NCBI GenBank assembly: GCA_013115135.1
Contig: JABANP010000031.1
Location: 62,001 to 126,000, forward strand
Direction: 5' to 3'
Source of the DNA: Perkinsus olseni
Lineage: Eukaryota > Perkinsozoa > Perkinsida > Perkinsidae
DNA length: 64,000 nucleotides
The position numbers and the translations under genes were made by a program. Shown here piece by piece: positions 1-14,449 of this stretch. Positions within the stretch are counted from its first letter, which is position 1, and every line of letters starts with the position of its first letter. The notes beneath the pieces were generated by a model, which was given only the letters and a program-made list of their open reading frames with translations, did no database searches and had not been told where the DNA came from.

Positions 1-3000
1 CTTAGCATAAGCAAGAGATATCCGAGCCCAATAATATTGGGCTCGAGTTCTGCTCGAGTACACTCTCCTCCCCTCACAGTGGGGACGCCGACGGTCCTGG
101 GATCATAAAGCATTTCAGTCGTTCTGAAACCGTTCGAACTGAAGTCCAAGACTTGACGAAACTGGCTCACCTCGTTGGGAGGATATTTTTCCACCGCGGC
201 GGGCAAAATCACAGCTGATTATTGTACCCTATTGACCCGTGGGCCACGGGCCGTGGTGGCCCACCACGCTTCAGTAGCCGAAGAGTGACTTGTGATGTAT
301 ACCACAGTGGAGTATACATTCTAAGATGAAAACATGGGGTGCATTCTTAGAGCATTCTGATGCTCGTCCGCATATGAAAAAATCGTAGTTGATCGAGCGG
401 ATACGGCAAGAAATGGACGGAACGAGCACAGGGTTGTCGGACGAAAGAACTCAAGAAAGAACGGTAATAACTTATTACTGATGAGCATATGGGCTCGATG
501 AGGCCGACAGTCTCATTGAGACTGTCTCAAGAGTCTGAGACGCAGACGCAAGAACTCCGAGATGACACGAGATCGCCAAAAGAGTTTGCCATTTACATAC
601 TCGCCACCAACGAGGGAATATACCACCGGTCGAAGAGTCCGCGAGCGATCTTTGGCTATACAGAGGCCAAAGGTATCTGTACAGATTAAGTGTGTGATTC
701 CTGCAAGAGTCCGGCGAACACGGCAGCCATTAGGCTGGTGGCCAATATCCCCACATATAGAACCTATTTCGCCTGGTGACCCGAACTGGCCCAGGTCGGG
801 TCCACTCGGTGAAATCCGCTGGAGCCTTTCCCCGAGACTTCACGAAAGAAGCTATGTGATGGAACAGACAACATCACGAACAGCAAAACATGGTCATGAA
901 TACATCGATGGACACCAAACTTGTCACGACTGCACCGTATCCGAGGCTGCACCATCGGCATCTAAAACTGACGAAGTAGGTCAGCGAGCATGCACGGTGA
1001 GTCATGATCGGTGAGGGAATGCCAACAGTTAACTATCTTCCGAAACTCATTCGCTACTTCCCGAAAGAAATTTTCCAAGATATTCTCGCGTTCCAGAGAA
1101 GGGTTGTGCGAGTTCAACTGTGACTAGGCAAATTTATGCGTGACGCGTACAGTTGCATCATATGAACTGGCCGGCTCCATAGTTCATCACGCGTCGAGGA
1201 GTATTGGGAGAAGAAATCTTCTCATAGGTCCTATAATATAGGAGTTTGTAGCGCGCTATACAGCTGCCATGAAGCGTTCAAAACTATTGAAGGACCTGTT
1301 AACCTAAGGATATGAGTTTAATCATACAGCCATCTTGGGCTGCTGTCAGTAGACTCCTGCCGACGCTCCAGGATATACGTCAAGCAGACGCGGCGAACCA
1401 TTGAAAGGACGAGTAACTCGCCTGTAGAAATAAATTCTACAGGCAATTATTGCTCACTTCCCGGGTGAGGTTGCTGGTCCAGCAATGCTGGAGGTAGTTA
1501 GGTATCATTTAATCATAAGTTGTGGTTCAAAACGTGGCAAATCAAAACTGGTAGGAGACAGTAGTGCCTCACACTGTCTGCTCCTCAGCTATCTGCCCGA
1601 ATGCCTCCGGATTTGGCTGCTCCCGAGCTCGGTCGACCGTCTGAGGTTCGTCGCAGAGTCTGAGGTGAGGCAGCGACAAAGGGGCATCTCGAGAACGTCT
1701 TGTAAAGAATTGCAGCCTGAGAGCTCACCAGAGACGGTCCGCTCTAGGACATGGTGATCTTGGCCGGAGAGTGAAGGGTGTTCAGCATCATCGGCTTCAT
1801 CGTGTCTGAAGACGTACTCAATGGACCATGAAATATGCTGGCGGCCACAGAAGGGCCTAGCACTGCTAGGCTAGCAGGCCAGACTACCAAATCTATGGGC
1901 AAAGACTCACTCGCGTTTTTCCCTCCTATTTTTGTAATTAATCAACTTCCTCTTCATTTCGTACCGAAATCCTGATGGAAAGAGTAGCAAACGTGATACA
2001 AACTGAGCTAACAGCTCGGTCGCTGTGTTCTGTGTGCCAGCTCGGTTCAGCTCGGTTCTGGGTGCCCCCACACCCAACCAGCAGCAACTACACACCTCCG
2101 TCGGAGCGTTCCGGTTGAGCGCCTTATCGACGGTTCTCCCGCTGGAAAGTAATGGTGGATTTTCCGGTTGGGAAAAAGAGTTGCCCAGAGCTGCTCTCAA
2201 ACATGGAAGCTGTATATATCGGAGCCAGCCCGGGCTCAATATATCAGGGATTCACAGGGCTCCCGATTGATGTGAGCTTCGTGCTACAGCTCTCACTAGT
2301 CATCGAACAACATTCTTTGACTGGACTGTATTACCGAGCTCAGCGAGTGACCAAAATTATCACTTTTGCCCCGGTACTACCCTGAAGGACTTCCACATGT
2401 TCTTATACACTTTCCTGTAATCACCCTCGAATGGGGGTATAACAAACTTCGGTGGCCGCGCTTCTGACGGATGCATCTGGGCCTGATACCTTGACGAGGC
2501 TGAAGGGAAGGAGGACACTGTAGTGGACAGGGGGTCGGCTGCAGCAGGTACCTCGATATATCCGCCTGTACCCCAGCCTTGATACCGGTGTCAAAACAGG
2601 ACTTGCGCTGAGGAGGGACGCCGTCCTTGTTGAAGCATGGGTGAAACAAGCACTGCTCAGCGATCGAGGTGTTAGCAGCGCGGTAAGTACCCAACCCAAG
2701 CTGCCTCCACCCTGAACACAGTCAGACAAGTGGCAGGGCTTCCATGATACTCAACCCTTCATGGACGATATCTCCATCAGACCCAGTAGTAGGATGTAGA
2801 CAGCACGAGGATGCGACTCCTCCGCGGCGCGGTACGCTTCAACCACCCATTACTATAACACTAGTCTCTTCAACCCCTGTCAGCATTCGGCCAGGAGGAA
2901 GGTGCTAGAACCAACGGATCGCCTAGGTAGAAAATAGGATCGATATCACAGTAGCTTATCGTAAAGCAGATTCCAAGGTTCCCCCGCTGCATGCCTCCAG

Positions 3001-3100
3001 CCGAAGGGAGCGGCCCCTGTTCGGGTCCTCGGCCCAGATCCACTCATTAGCTCTCCAGTGATTGAACCAATGCAATCACTTCGATAACAAGGGCTCAAGA
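1..3100. other. No supported gene; cluster of short palindromes
   Basis: I find no reading frame with family resemblance or convincing exon structure here. The stretch holds several short perfect inverted repeats: 24-44 (10-bp arms, 1-nt centre), 295-319 (8-bp arms, 9-nt loop), 1208-1223, 1229-1243, 1420-1444 (10-bp arms, 5-nt loop), 1471-1485 and 1856-1870. It reads as intergenic DNA or the edge of a gene lying outside the window. Confidence 0.4.
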
Positions 3101-3138
3101 AACTCTGTTACCATTATTACTACCAAATGTATTGTTTA

Positions 3139-3667
3139 TTAAAACAAACGTCGGCGATTCATCTCCTCCTCCTGCTTAGCCCTCTGCTGCCTCTTCCGCC
3201 TCTCCCGTCTGCCTCTAGTCCTCACGCTGGCTCTGGAAACTCCCTCCCTTTCGAGCGCGGGGGGCTGCGGATTAGTGGAACTGAAGGCGATGCTGTCTTC
3301 AACAATAGGGCAGCAGTCCAGGAGTACTGACCCCCCATTATTGTTCCCCTGACGGCGCTGTCGTTTCCTCGGCTTCCGGGGCTGTTGCACCGGTTTTCGG
3401 TCCTCCCACGACTTCTTACGTTTGCGGGAAGAAGCCTCAGGAGCACCGAGAGATGCCTGAGAATCGACCGCATGCCAGGATTGAACCCACGACCTTCCGG
3501 TGTGCAACACTCACATTATTATCAACCCACTGTCCTCCTCCTCCTCCCCTCAACGTGGACCCACTCGGACTGTAACCACCCGACTTGCTCGGCGAAGCCC
3601 CTCCCTCCTTACCGGACGCTTCGTTCTGTAAAATCAATTTCAAGAACGCTCTCAGGGCTGAATTCAA
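3139..3667 (-). CDS. Small basic protein, C-terminal exons
   Basis: The function is not recognised. Two minus-strand exons join in phase 0 across the intron at 3457-3514 (donor GTGAGT, acceptor TTCTCAG). The encoded tail is rich in Lys and Arg, with KRKK-type clusters, and ends in NRRRLF before the stop at 3139-3141. The upstream exon is Gly/Ser rich. An acceptor-like sequence (TTTTACAG) near 3628 suggests at least one more upstream exon, so the true start is unknown and the listed upper limit is only the first in-frame Met. A nuclear or nucleolar basic protein is possible, but that is inference from composition only. Confidence 0.5.
3457..3514 (-). repeat. Introner-like intron, tRNA T-arm family (sense)
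   Basis: This 58-nt intron carries CCGGAAGGTCGTGGGTTCAA followed by TCC, the 3' anticodon stem, variable loop and T-arm of a tRNA. It has a GTGAGT donor and a CTCAG acceptor, and its removal joins the flanking exons in phase 0. Confidence 0.8.
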
Positions 3668-4846
3668 CGACTAAACGACAAGGCAACGACGCTCTTGAGA
3701 CTCAGGAAGGGGAGTTGTTCATTGTACAGCCAAAGCATCTCTCAATGGGCCTTTACTTTCAACAACCCCCCCGACCTCAGCATGGAACCAATCAGTTGCC
3801 CACCTCGTCACGGGAAGTAGCCCGGCCTCTCTCAGTCGCTACCGATATACCATCCCTAGCTCGTCGCCAAGTAAGAGAACGCTCAGCCGCTAAGTAGTCC
3901 TGGCAAGGGGAATCTTGAACTCTTACAGTTCCTCAGCGCTTACCTGCGCAGTGAACCTGCTGCTTGGCGGAATCGGTTTGTTAGACCGGATCAACTGCAT
4001 GACCAAATGGTTGCGTAAACGCCTGAATGAGCAACTTTTTCCGCCAAAATTTTGGTACGACAAAATCACAATACCTTTTGTGTAGCCCTCCCTGGTGTCT
4101 AACATCAGTGCCAGAGGCGAAGGCTCCTGTCAACCCGCCAGCATTCACTCGACCCGCCGCCCCTCTCTTTCTACCCCTCACGGAACCTCCGGCTACACTA
4201 CCTAACCGAACGATTATACACGGGGAAAAACGGCTCAAGTGGTGATGTCCGTAGCATATGCAGCAAACGTATGAGTTGGAGGAGGATAGGGTACGCAGAT
4301 TCTCCCGAGCATACCAATAAGATGATAACTCTCGTTCAGCCCCTGACTCTTTATATCAGGGGGGACTGTGATCGCTATTTCATTATCAAATCCGGGATGC
4401 TCTCAGAATTGGACTGAATCGGGTCAACCCCGACGGCGAGAGACGTTAAAACTGCATTGTTGTCGGCCTTCAAGTCCGGGACTTGTACTTCGAATGAGAC
4501 GGCGTGATGATGATGATGATGATGATGATGAGCAGATGATAATCTGCCTGAGATCTCTGTATAATCATCACCCCTGACCTCCACAACTACTTCCACCGAC
4601 GGGTCCACCCTCCCATCGTACTCGGCAAGCGTAATACTGTAAGAGGAGGAGGAGGACGATTGGGGATGGTGTGGAGGGGTTACGGAGGAGGATGTTAACC
4701 CCGACTGACTATGTTGGTGAAATGCCTAACCGTCCAACTGCCCAATCTGACCAGTGGGCATGCGTGCAACCCCTGAGGGGCACTGATTGGTCGCGTGATG
4801 AGTGTTGAGTACGAGATTGGTACAACTGAGTCCGTAGCCATCTTGA
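3668..4846. other. No gene resolved
   Basis: This probably contains upstream exons of the gene ending at 3139 and 3' flank of the gene ending at 4847. I could not assign coding exons. It includes a perfect GAT microsatellite at about 4505-4530 and one copy of the GCATGCGTGCA motif near 4757. Confidence 0.3.
4505..4530. repeat. (GAT)n microsatellite
   Basis: There are nearly nine uninterrupted GAT/ATC triplets. Either strand would encode a homopolymer (Asp or His), and neither frame is supported as coding. Confidence 0.9.
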
Positions 4847-4852
4847 CTACAG
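4831..4852 (+). other. Spliced-leader-like 22-mer
   Basis: The sequence TCCGTAGCCATCTTGACTAC plus AG matches the dinozoan spliced leader pattern (DCCGUAGCCAUUUUGGCUCAAG, from general knowledge). The match is exact over 13 of the first 14 positions against that consensus, with the mismatches concentrated in the last third. It lies antisense to the 3' end of the LARP7-like gene, overlapping its stop codon, with no plus-strand gene evident downstream. It could be an SL relic or chance. Confidence 0.4.
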
Positions 4853-7800
4853 TTCTACAATGGCTGGGTTAGACAGTGAACCCACAAGGCGGCCTTCCAG
4901 GACGGTATATCTACCCTTCGATCCGCCCCCGCCGCCTCCAGCAGCACTCCACCCTCCACCAGCTCGCCGCCTTCGTTGCCGCATTCTATCCACCAGGGAA
5001 TGGATGCTCACTCGTTGAAGATGGGCAGCACATCGCCGCTCCGCCTGGCTCAGGCCGTATCTGAGATCCACGCAGGTTCGATCCCACCACATGACACTTC
5101 TCAAAAACTACAGTTTCCCGGTCCCTGGCGGCCTCCACTCTTTATTGCCACTCGCACAGTCCGTCCACGCCGTCGGCTTGCCACCTCCACCGACATCATC
5201 CTCCATCCCTCGCGGACCAGCAATCACTCGAGGAAATGGCTGAGCAGACAGTGTCCAACGCTCCCATCCGGAAGGTCCCGGGTTCAACTCACAACATGGA
5301 AGGTTTCCTTAGCCGGCTTGAACCGTCTCATCGGCATACTCATCCGCTCACCACCACCCTTCTCCTTCTTCATACCCAGCACCTACCACCAAAGATACGC
5401 GTATCTTCCCGCAGCCGCAAGATTCCATCCGTCCTCATCACTTCCTTCCAATACTGCGTACACTCTGCTGCGTTCAACTTCGTTATCACCGGCCGTACCA
5501 ATCCATCAACCGTCAGTAACGGACCCGAGTTCCTACAACCAGGAGAACCAGCTAACCTCATGACATCAATCTCGCTCGCCCAGCTAATCGATTCCACTGT
5601 TCATCATATAACAAAATTTGTATCGCGCACTTCTACCGATCGAGAAAGGATAACAGATTTTAATTGCCCAGAAAAATTCCTGCTGAAAATTTCGTCCGGA
5701 ATAACAGACGCGTGCCAGGATGAATCTTGAGATGAGCGGCAACACATACAGATGAGACTACGCAAAAAGTGGAAAAATGTTCTGATCTTATCCCCACGAT
5801 TCCTTCGCACAGGAAGATATTTCCTGTCGCATCTTAGGATACCATTAACCACTATACTGATAAATTTCCGTTCGCCGAGCTATTGTGATGAGATGGCTTG
5901 GCAAACTAGAGGGAACCGGGCATACATATTTTTCGAAACACCTCTCAATCTGCTGTCGAAAAAAACCGCATGAAACACTCACTGCTTCACGAGAAACGTC
6001 AAAGGCGGATGAGAAGTGGGGGACACCTTCCTCAAACCTTACTCGAGGTCCATGGCAGCAAAATCCCTCTCCTTCTTACTGCGCAGTCTGATATATGCTT
6101 CCCAATTATTACCACCTCTATCTGATAAGACGGTAATAACGTCCCAACCGAGAATAGAGCCGGGGACCTTTCGTATGATAGCCGTAAAACTCACCTCCCT
6201 GTGGCGGACGGATGTCCACATGCTGCGACACTGTGCTGTGACCCGCCCATTGTCGCAATTGCAGTAGACTAACCGGTGGTAATCCGCTCAGATGAAGTAA
6301 CTATACAAAAAGCGCGCGCCCGATTGATCGATCACAGGCGGTATCCCGGTGTCAACAGCTCTCACTGAAAGCTTCCGTATGACTGAGGGCACCTCCTGCT
6401 TGATCTTTTCATTCTGAAAATGACAAATCAACAACTTGAAAATAAACCGTAAAAATTGCGGAAAAAATCAAAAAAATTCTAAAAATGGCAGTAGCAAAGA
6501 CCAAACACTGTTTCCCTCCCTACTGTATCAGCATAACTGAAGATATCATCTTGAGGCTTCGGTGCCACTCCCGCACCGTACTGGGTGTCAGAATCACTAC
6601 TCGAGGAGGAGGACGAGTACGAGGACGAGGTGTCAGAAAGTGATGATGATGACGACGACGACGAAGAAGTAGAGGAGGAAGAAGAGGACGATGATTCATC
6701 ATCATCATCATCATCATCGCTGGTTGATGATGAGGTGGTTGGTGATGGTGCAGAGGTTATCGAATTGGAGGAAGTAGAAGGGGCTGGAACTGAGGAGGAA
6801 TAAGGCCTTCGTTATGCAGGGGAGGAGGGCTTAGTGTATTCATATGCTATTATCATTATCCGATTCCACAATTGGTCACCTCTAGTCGACCGACATCAAA
6901 GATATTTTTCCGCTATTGACATTGATCAACCTAAGATACGCACGCTCCAAGTTAGAGCCTAGTGCGTATCCTAGGATACGCCCCCAACCCCGCAAAAGCA
7001 GGACTTTCCGAGAGCGGACAGAATACCTCCATTGAACTCCGACGATGCTGAAGAAGGTGGTTCGTCAATTTTCCGCCTTTTTCGATCGTCTTCCTCGCGA
7101 ACTTGTTTCCCAGGCGGTGGTACAGTACTAGTGCTCCCCTCCGACCTAAAACAGCAGTGTCAGGGATCGAACCCGGGACCTCAGCTCACTTCCCCTCATC
7201 ATCCTCTATTGACCACTTGGCGGGGTCAAATCCCTCAGCATAAGCATGATGATTGTCAATCTTGTTAACATTCTTCGCTCTGACATCCGAAAGGTCCCCG
7301 GATCGAGCCCACCGCCTTGAACTTTTTACTTATAGTATGTATCCCGTAAATATCTGAATTTCCCACCAGTGATGACCCTCAACCTTCGCCCGTCCGAACG
7401 AATCTCCCAATCCTTCGGCCACCTTCCTACAAAGCGGTTGGACATGGGAAAGTAGCATAAAAACATATAGGGTCATCAAGGAAGGACAAACTCTCACCAT
7501 CAAGCTGCCTCTTGGCCGTACGGGCCTCCTCCTCCGTATTATATTCGACGAAGCAATAACCAAGGTTGACACCTGAGGGTACGCAGGTTCGATCCCGGCA
7601 TCTGTCATTTTTACATACCTGTTCGAGGGTGATTTGGGATAGCGATGTAATCCACTGTAACCGCAAAACCAAACTTCTCTCCCGAGGCCACACTCTCTAA
7701 GACATCCCATAGCATGCAATCTTGCTCATCTTGCATTTCCTCAACGCTCTCACTTATCATATTCCTATCAACATTATAGGGCAGGTTCTCCATATAAACC

Positions 7801-8475
7801 GTCCTCCTCTCGAAGTCAGCCACTTGACCATCAATGATGATATTACCCAGCATCGGATACAGCCGAAAATTACGACTCACGTATCTTTTCCCTCTAACAA
7901 AAACCTTTGCTGTGCGCCAAGATACCTCCATTATCCTTTCTTACTCCTTTTCACTCAATACCAGCACTTCACTGTTGTTGATTGCAGCCAGCAGCTCCGT
8001 TTCAGTGCACCTGGCAGCCACCTACTCAGGAAAAATGCGAGAAATTTGCTGGAAATTCCCAAAATTTTCCCGAAAAATTCAGGAAAAACTAGTAGTTATT
8101 ATTACCCCAACTTCCGTAGTTCGCCCCATGTGATGATATCATCAGTGGGCACCCAAGGTTGACCATCGCCTTGGACGTCACGTTGGGCCAGCTCCTCAGT
8201 GATGTACCGATCTCTACGGAGATTTGCATCCGAAAACTGACCAATTCAACCTATTCCGTATCTTGCATGAGTCAAGCTTGGATACTCACATAAAACTCAA
8301 GCTGTTCCTGTATTCGGTCCAATCTATTCATCTGGTTACTCATCGCCGTAACGACACTTCTCGATCGACTCGGGCCGCGGTGTCGATGATGATGACGCCG
8401 CGCCGGTGGTGGTGGCGGCGGCGGTCTAACCCGACTGGATCGCTGTTCATGTCTATCATCCGCTCGCCTCTGCAT
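4847..8475 (-). CDS. La-related protein, LARP7 type (La motif + RRM + Ser/Asp linker + second RRM)
   Basis: LARP7/p65/Pof8-type proteins bind the 3' ends of pol III RNAs (7SK, telomerase RNA, U6). In order the exons encode: a Pro-rich start; a La motif (IQEQLEFYFSDANLRRDRY, then WVP); an RRM with RNP2-like TVYMENLPYNV, IPNHPRTG and RNP1-like GYCFVEY; a charged helix; a long Ser/Asp tail without Met (6524-6790); and a second RRM-like domain (LLHLSGLPPV, then WEAYIRLRSKKER). A QYW motif follows, as in the LARP7 C-terminal xRRM. The C-terminus is Arg/Gly rich and stops at 4847-4849. At least 11 introns rejoin in phase, including five T-arm elements. Exons between about 5600 and 5990 and around 7820-7970 are unresolved. 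Start is the Met just before the Arg-rich segment; an upstream exon is possible. LARP7 type is inferred from domain order and motif similarity. Confidence 0.8.
5061..5111 (-). repeat. Introner-like intron, tRNA T-arm family (antisense)
   Basis: This 51-nt intron of the LARP7-like gene has GGGATCGAACCTGCG on the sense strand, so the tRNA motif is inverted. The acceptor is GATCTCAG. The junction is phase 2 (CT|A) and joins GTGKL to YGLSQAERR. Confidence 0.85.
5240..5292 (-). repeat. Introner-like intron, tRNA T-arm family (antisense)
   Basis: This 53-nt intron has a GTGAGT donor and a TGCTCAG acceptor. It contains TTGAACCCGGGACCTTCCGG, the inverted tRNA T-arm plus anticodon-stem segment. It rejoins exons in phase 0. 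Confidence 0.85.
5383..5441 (-). repeat. Intron with GATACGC palindrome
   Basis: This 59-nt LARP7 intron (phase 0) contains the perfect 16-bp palindrome AAGATACGCGTATCTT. The same GATACGC core recurs in the intron at 6791-7026. Confidence 0.75.
6122..6194 (-). repeat. Introner-like intron, tRNA T-arm family (sense, diverged)
   Basis: This 73-nt intron (GTGAGT donor, TTATCAG acceptor) holds ACGAAAGGTCCCCGGCTCTA then TTC, a diverged T-arm. Its removal joins RPPQG to DRGGNNWEAYIRL in phase 1. Confidence 0.8.
6301..6365 (-). repeat. Introner-like intron, ATCGATC/GCGCGCGC family
   Basis: This 65-nt intron contains GATCGATCAATCGGGCGCGC followed by GC. It lies between exons encoding VIRKLS and LLHLSGLPP (phase 0). 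Near-identical cores occur in introns at 9062-9123 and 16270-16339. Confidence 0.8.
6414..6523 (-). other. Intron with in-frame stop, LARP7-like gene
   Basis: This 110-nt intron starts GTAGGGAGG and ends TTTTCAG. Reading through it would terminate at 6479-6481 and hide the second RRM. Splicing joins the Ser/Asp linker to NEKIKQEVP in phase 0. Confidence 0.7.
6791..7026 (-). repeat. Intron with GATACGC foldback
   Basis: This is a 236-nt intron. It carries a foldback of CCTAAGATACGCAC (6930-6943) against GTGCGTATCCTAGG (6962-6975), with one mismatch in 14 bp, followed by another CTAGGATACGC. Confidence 0.75.
7146..7189 (-). repeat. Introner-like intron, tRNA T-arm family (sense)
   Basis: This intron is only 44 nt: GTGAGCTGAGGTCCCGGGTT continuing CGATCC, ending TTTTAG. 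The B-box fills about a quarter of it. It rejoins in phase 2. Confidence 0.9.
7280..7329 (-). repeat. Introner-like intron, tRNA T-arm family (antisense)
   Basis: This 50-nt intron contains GGGCTCGATCCGGGGACCTT plus TCGG, an inverted T-arm and anticodon stem. It rejoins TYYK to AKNVNK in phase 2. Confidence 0.85.
7573..7618 (-). repeat. Introner-like intron, tRNA T-arm family (antisense)
   Basis: This 46-nt intron (GTATGT donor, CCCTCAG acceptor) splits the RRM between PRTG and VNLGYCFVEY in phase 1. It contains GGGATCGAACCTGCG. Confidence 0.9.
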
Positions 8476-8729
8476 CACTAACGGATGACCACATACGACC
8501 AGGACTCAACCAGCTATGGAAGAAACAGGAAGATACATTGATAATAACAGTGAACACCACGACACCCCAGCGGTTGATGATAAGAATCTTATTTAACGTG
8601 AGGCCGATCCCTTTAGGCTGACATCCAAATCCAGATGACGCCGTTTGTTCGGTCGAGCCGCAAGATTCAGTCCAGTTTGAGCCTGAAGAGGACACAAGAT
8701 ATCCTACTGCGCACAGCGAAGATTCTCGT

Positions 8730-12537
<3,808 letters not shown>

Positions 12538-12569
12538 TGATGGGGATCCGCGACGGAGACCTCAAAGAG

Positions 12570-12668
12570 CTTACAGAGGAATGACCGTACTCTCCCGAAT
12601 TAATTCAGCATGGGCTCACGAGCACAGCAAGAAAAATCTTGTCCCTGGGATTCGAACCCGGGTCTTAC
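12570..12668 (-). repeat. Putative 5' UTR intron with tRNA T-arm (sense)
   Basis: This 99-nt GTAAGA...TGTAAG stretch lies just upstream of the PAP start codon and carries ACCCGGGTTCGAATCCCAGG. No coding flank is available to confirm splicing. Confidence 0.5.
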
Positions 12669-12884
12669 CAAAGAGTAAATTCCAGTGACAGAGAGCTCCC
12701 GCATAATTATATTCAGTAGACCAACCTCGAATCTCCCAGCCGTCGTACTATTTTCCCACCGCCAATCCGCACAAGCAGCGAACGGTCTATAAACAGCAAA
12801 CCCAAAATGATGCTCAGAAACAGCGCTGAGACAAAACGGTTTGAGCATGCGTGCAGAATATTAGGTACTGGTATCCAAGGTCGA

Positions 12885-14449
12885 TCATGGCAGCGGACGG
12901 ACTCTGTTGAGTAATTCCTCTAGTATCCCTAGAGGTAGCCCCATAACACTATCACTACCTCCTTCGATACTCTTCACAAACTGAGAAAACGTAAGGTAGA
13001 GCAAGATTTCAAGACGCTAACCTGTCACCCACCGGCCCCATGACGTCATCCACGCAGAAACTTCCCGCACATCGGTAAACCAAACTGTCGGGGTCCGACA
13101 GAATATCATCAATCACATCCTCGGGGATAGGATGAAACCTGTCCACACTTCGACTCCAACTCCGTCGCACACAGACTTATCCCGCTGCACTAAACAGAAC
13201 CATGATACACTAAATCGAAGAGCAGCCACTGCGGGAGGGGGCCAAAGATCCGAACTTTGAGATGCAAATACAGCAGACGGTAACGAGTCGCTTAGAGTCG
13301 CTATATAAGATTGCAGCCCCGTGATAATGAAGCAACCACATGCGGACCGAACAAGTTAGACGACACTAAGACGAGTGGAGCCTCGGCGTTAGACTACCAC
13401 GTAACAGCCTTATGTCGTCCAACCTCTCTCCTCCCATTCAGGCAATCAACTACTACGATAGCCGTCCATGTGACAACTCCCTTCCCTCCAGAATAATCCA
13501 GCATGAACCTACGAAAAATAGGAGAAGCTCCATGGCCAACCACAGCCCGTGAAGAATGGCAACAAAGCTCATCCACCATCTAGACTCACATGGACGGAAG
13601 GTTCCCAAAACCTCACTTCATTATCACTCTCGGCAACACGCCATCATCCGGACCGTGAAGGCATAAGGGAAGTAGAAAACGTAGCACAAAAAAACTCATA
13701 ACAGTCGAGCACAAATTTTTCGATACCCATGCTCATCAACTTTTGTTACCTCTTCGCCTCTTCTGCGCTCTCCGGTTTTTCCCGCAGTTCGTCCTCGCAA
13801 ACAGCAACCTGCAAAACGCCGGAATCGAACCCGGGACCTTCGGATAGCCATTCGCGCACCATTCCTACTAACCAGGGAGTGTTATCTCTCACAGGCACTC
13901 TCATCAAATGTAATTGTCATCCATCCCGAATAGTTCCTATCCAGTCAGGAAGAGGCATGCAGGCCCCCCCCTCCTGGCTCGACGACAGCATGTTTTACAT
14001 ACCTGGTCCGCACACAAAAGCACAACATCCATGCCTTTCAGTCGGCCCTCCAACACGTCAGCCTTCCCACAGGCAATCGCAACACAAGTATCCTGAAAAA
14101 CCAACAACACCCCCAAATCTTCGCCGTGCGCGATAACAAAGATTCCCACTCCGGAGCAGGCAGCGTAAGCTCAATCAACGATAAACCTACCTCCGGGGTA
14201 TCAGCCCGGATAGCCTTCTCATCGATCCCCGGATCCATGGCCGCTGTATAACGGCAATTAGTAGCATCCAAAACCTTTCGCCGGCCCAAGGACTGGCTCC
14301 CTACAGCGAAACAGGACCGCCTCTTCCCTTTCCCCCCTCCTCCATGTACTACCCAGAACCACGTCATTGCACACCATCAGCTCCTTCAACCTCCTCGACG
14401 CTGCTGGGAGAGGGAACTTCAAAGTCGAGCGGGTCATTAGGGATGCCAA
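12885..14449 (-). CDS. Maf-family nucleotide pyrophosphatase
   Basis: Maf (ASMTL-N) proteins hydrolyse non-canonical or excess nucleoside triphosphates in the cytosol. Spliced exons give PAASRRLKELM (cf. the SPRR-type motif), the segment AMDPGIDEKAIRADTPE (conserved DE), then KADVLEGRLKGMDVVLLCAD with QVAV (the GAD-T-V strand). These are followed by LREKPESAEEAK, SGGKGVVTWTAIVVVD with GRREVG, and finally SIEGGSDSVMGLPLGILEEL. It stops at 12885-12887. Introns rejoin in phase and include a T-arm element (13809-14002) and a CAAGATT element (12981-13032). The classical SGSPRR loop reads AASRR, so activity is not certain. The region between about 13140 and 13390 may hold another exon. The start is the first Met of the exon, and 14437 is an alternative. 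Confidence 0.85.
12981..13032 (-). repeat. Introner-like intron, CAAGATT family
   Basis: This 52-nt Maf intron contains CGTCTTGAAATCTTGCTC (sense). It joins DDVMGP to FVKSIEGG in phase 0. Confidence 0.8.
13809..14002 (-). repeat. Maf intron with tRNA T-arm (sense)
   Basis: This 194-nt intron contains ATCCGAAGGTCCCGGGTTCG followed by ATTCCGG, close to its acceptor TTTGCAG. It joins LLCADQ to VAVCEDE in phase 0. Confidence 0.85.

Noticed and set aside
4505..4530. Poly-Asp or poly-His coding tract
   Set aside because: It is a GAT microsatellite with no supported flanking exons.
4976..5730. Plus-strand coding region of up to 195 codons
   Set aside because: The opposite strand gives an in-phase exon chain for the LARP7-like C-terminus with strong splice signals; the plus frames are shadows.
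6585..6803. Plus-strand Glu/Asp/Ser-rich protein
   Set aside because: The minus strand encodes the Ser/Asp linker of the LARP7-like gene in frame with both neighbouring exons.
13937..14149. Minus-strand frame GEDLGVLLVFQDTCVAIA as one exon
   Set aside because: Only the part from DTCVAIA onward fits Maf; the first part lies in an intron ending TTTTTCAG.
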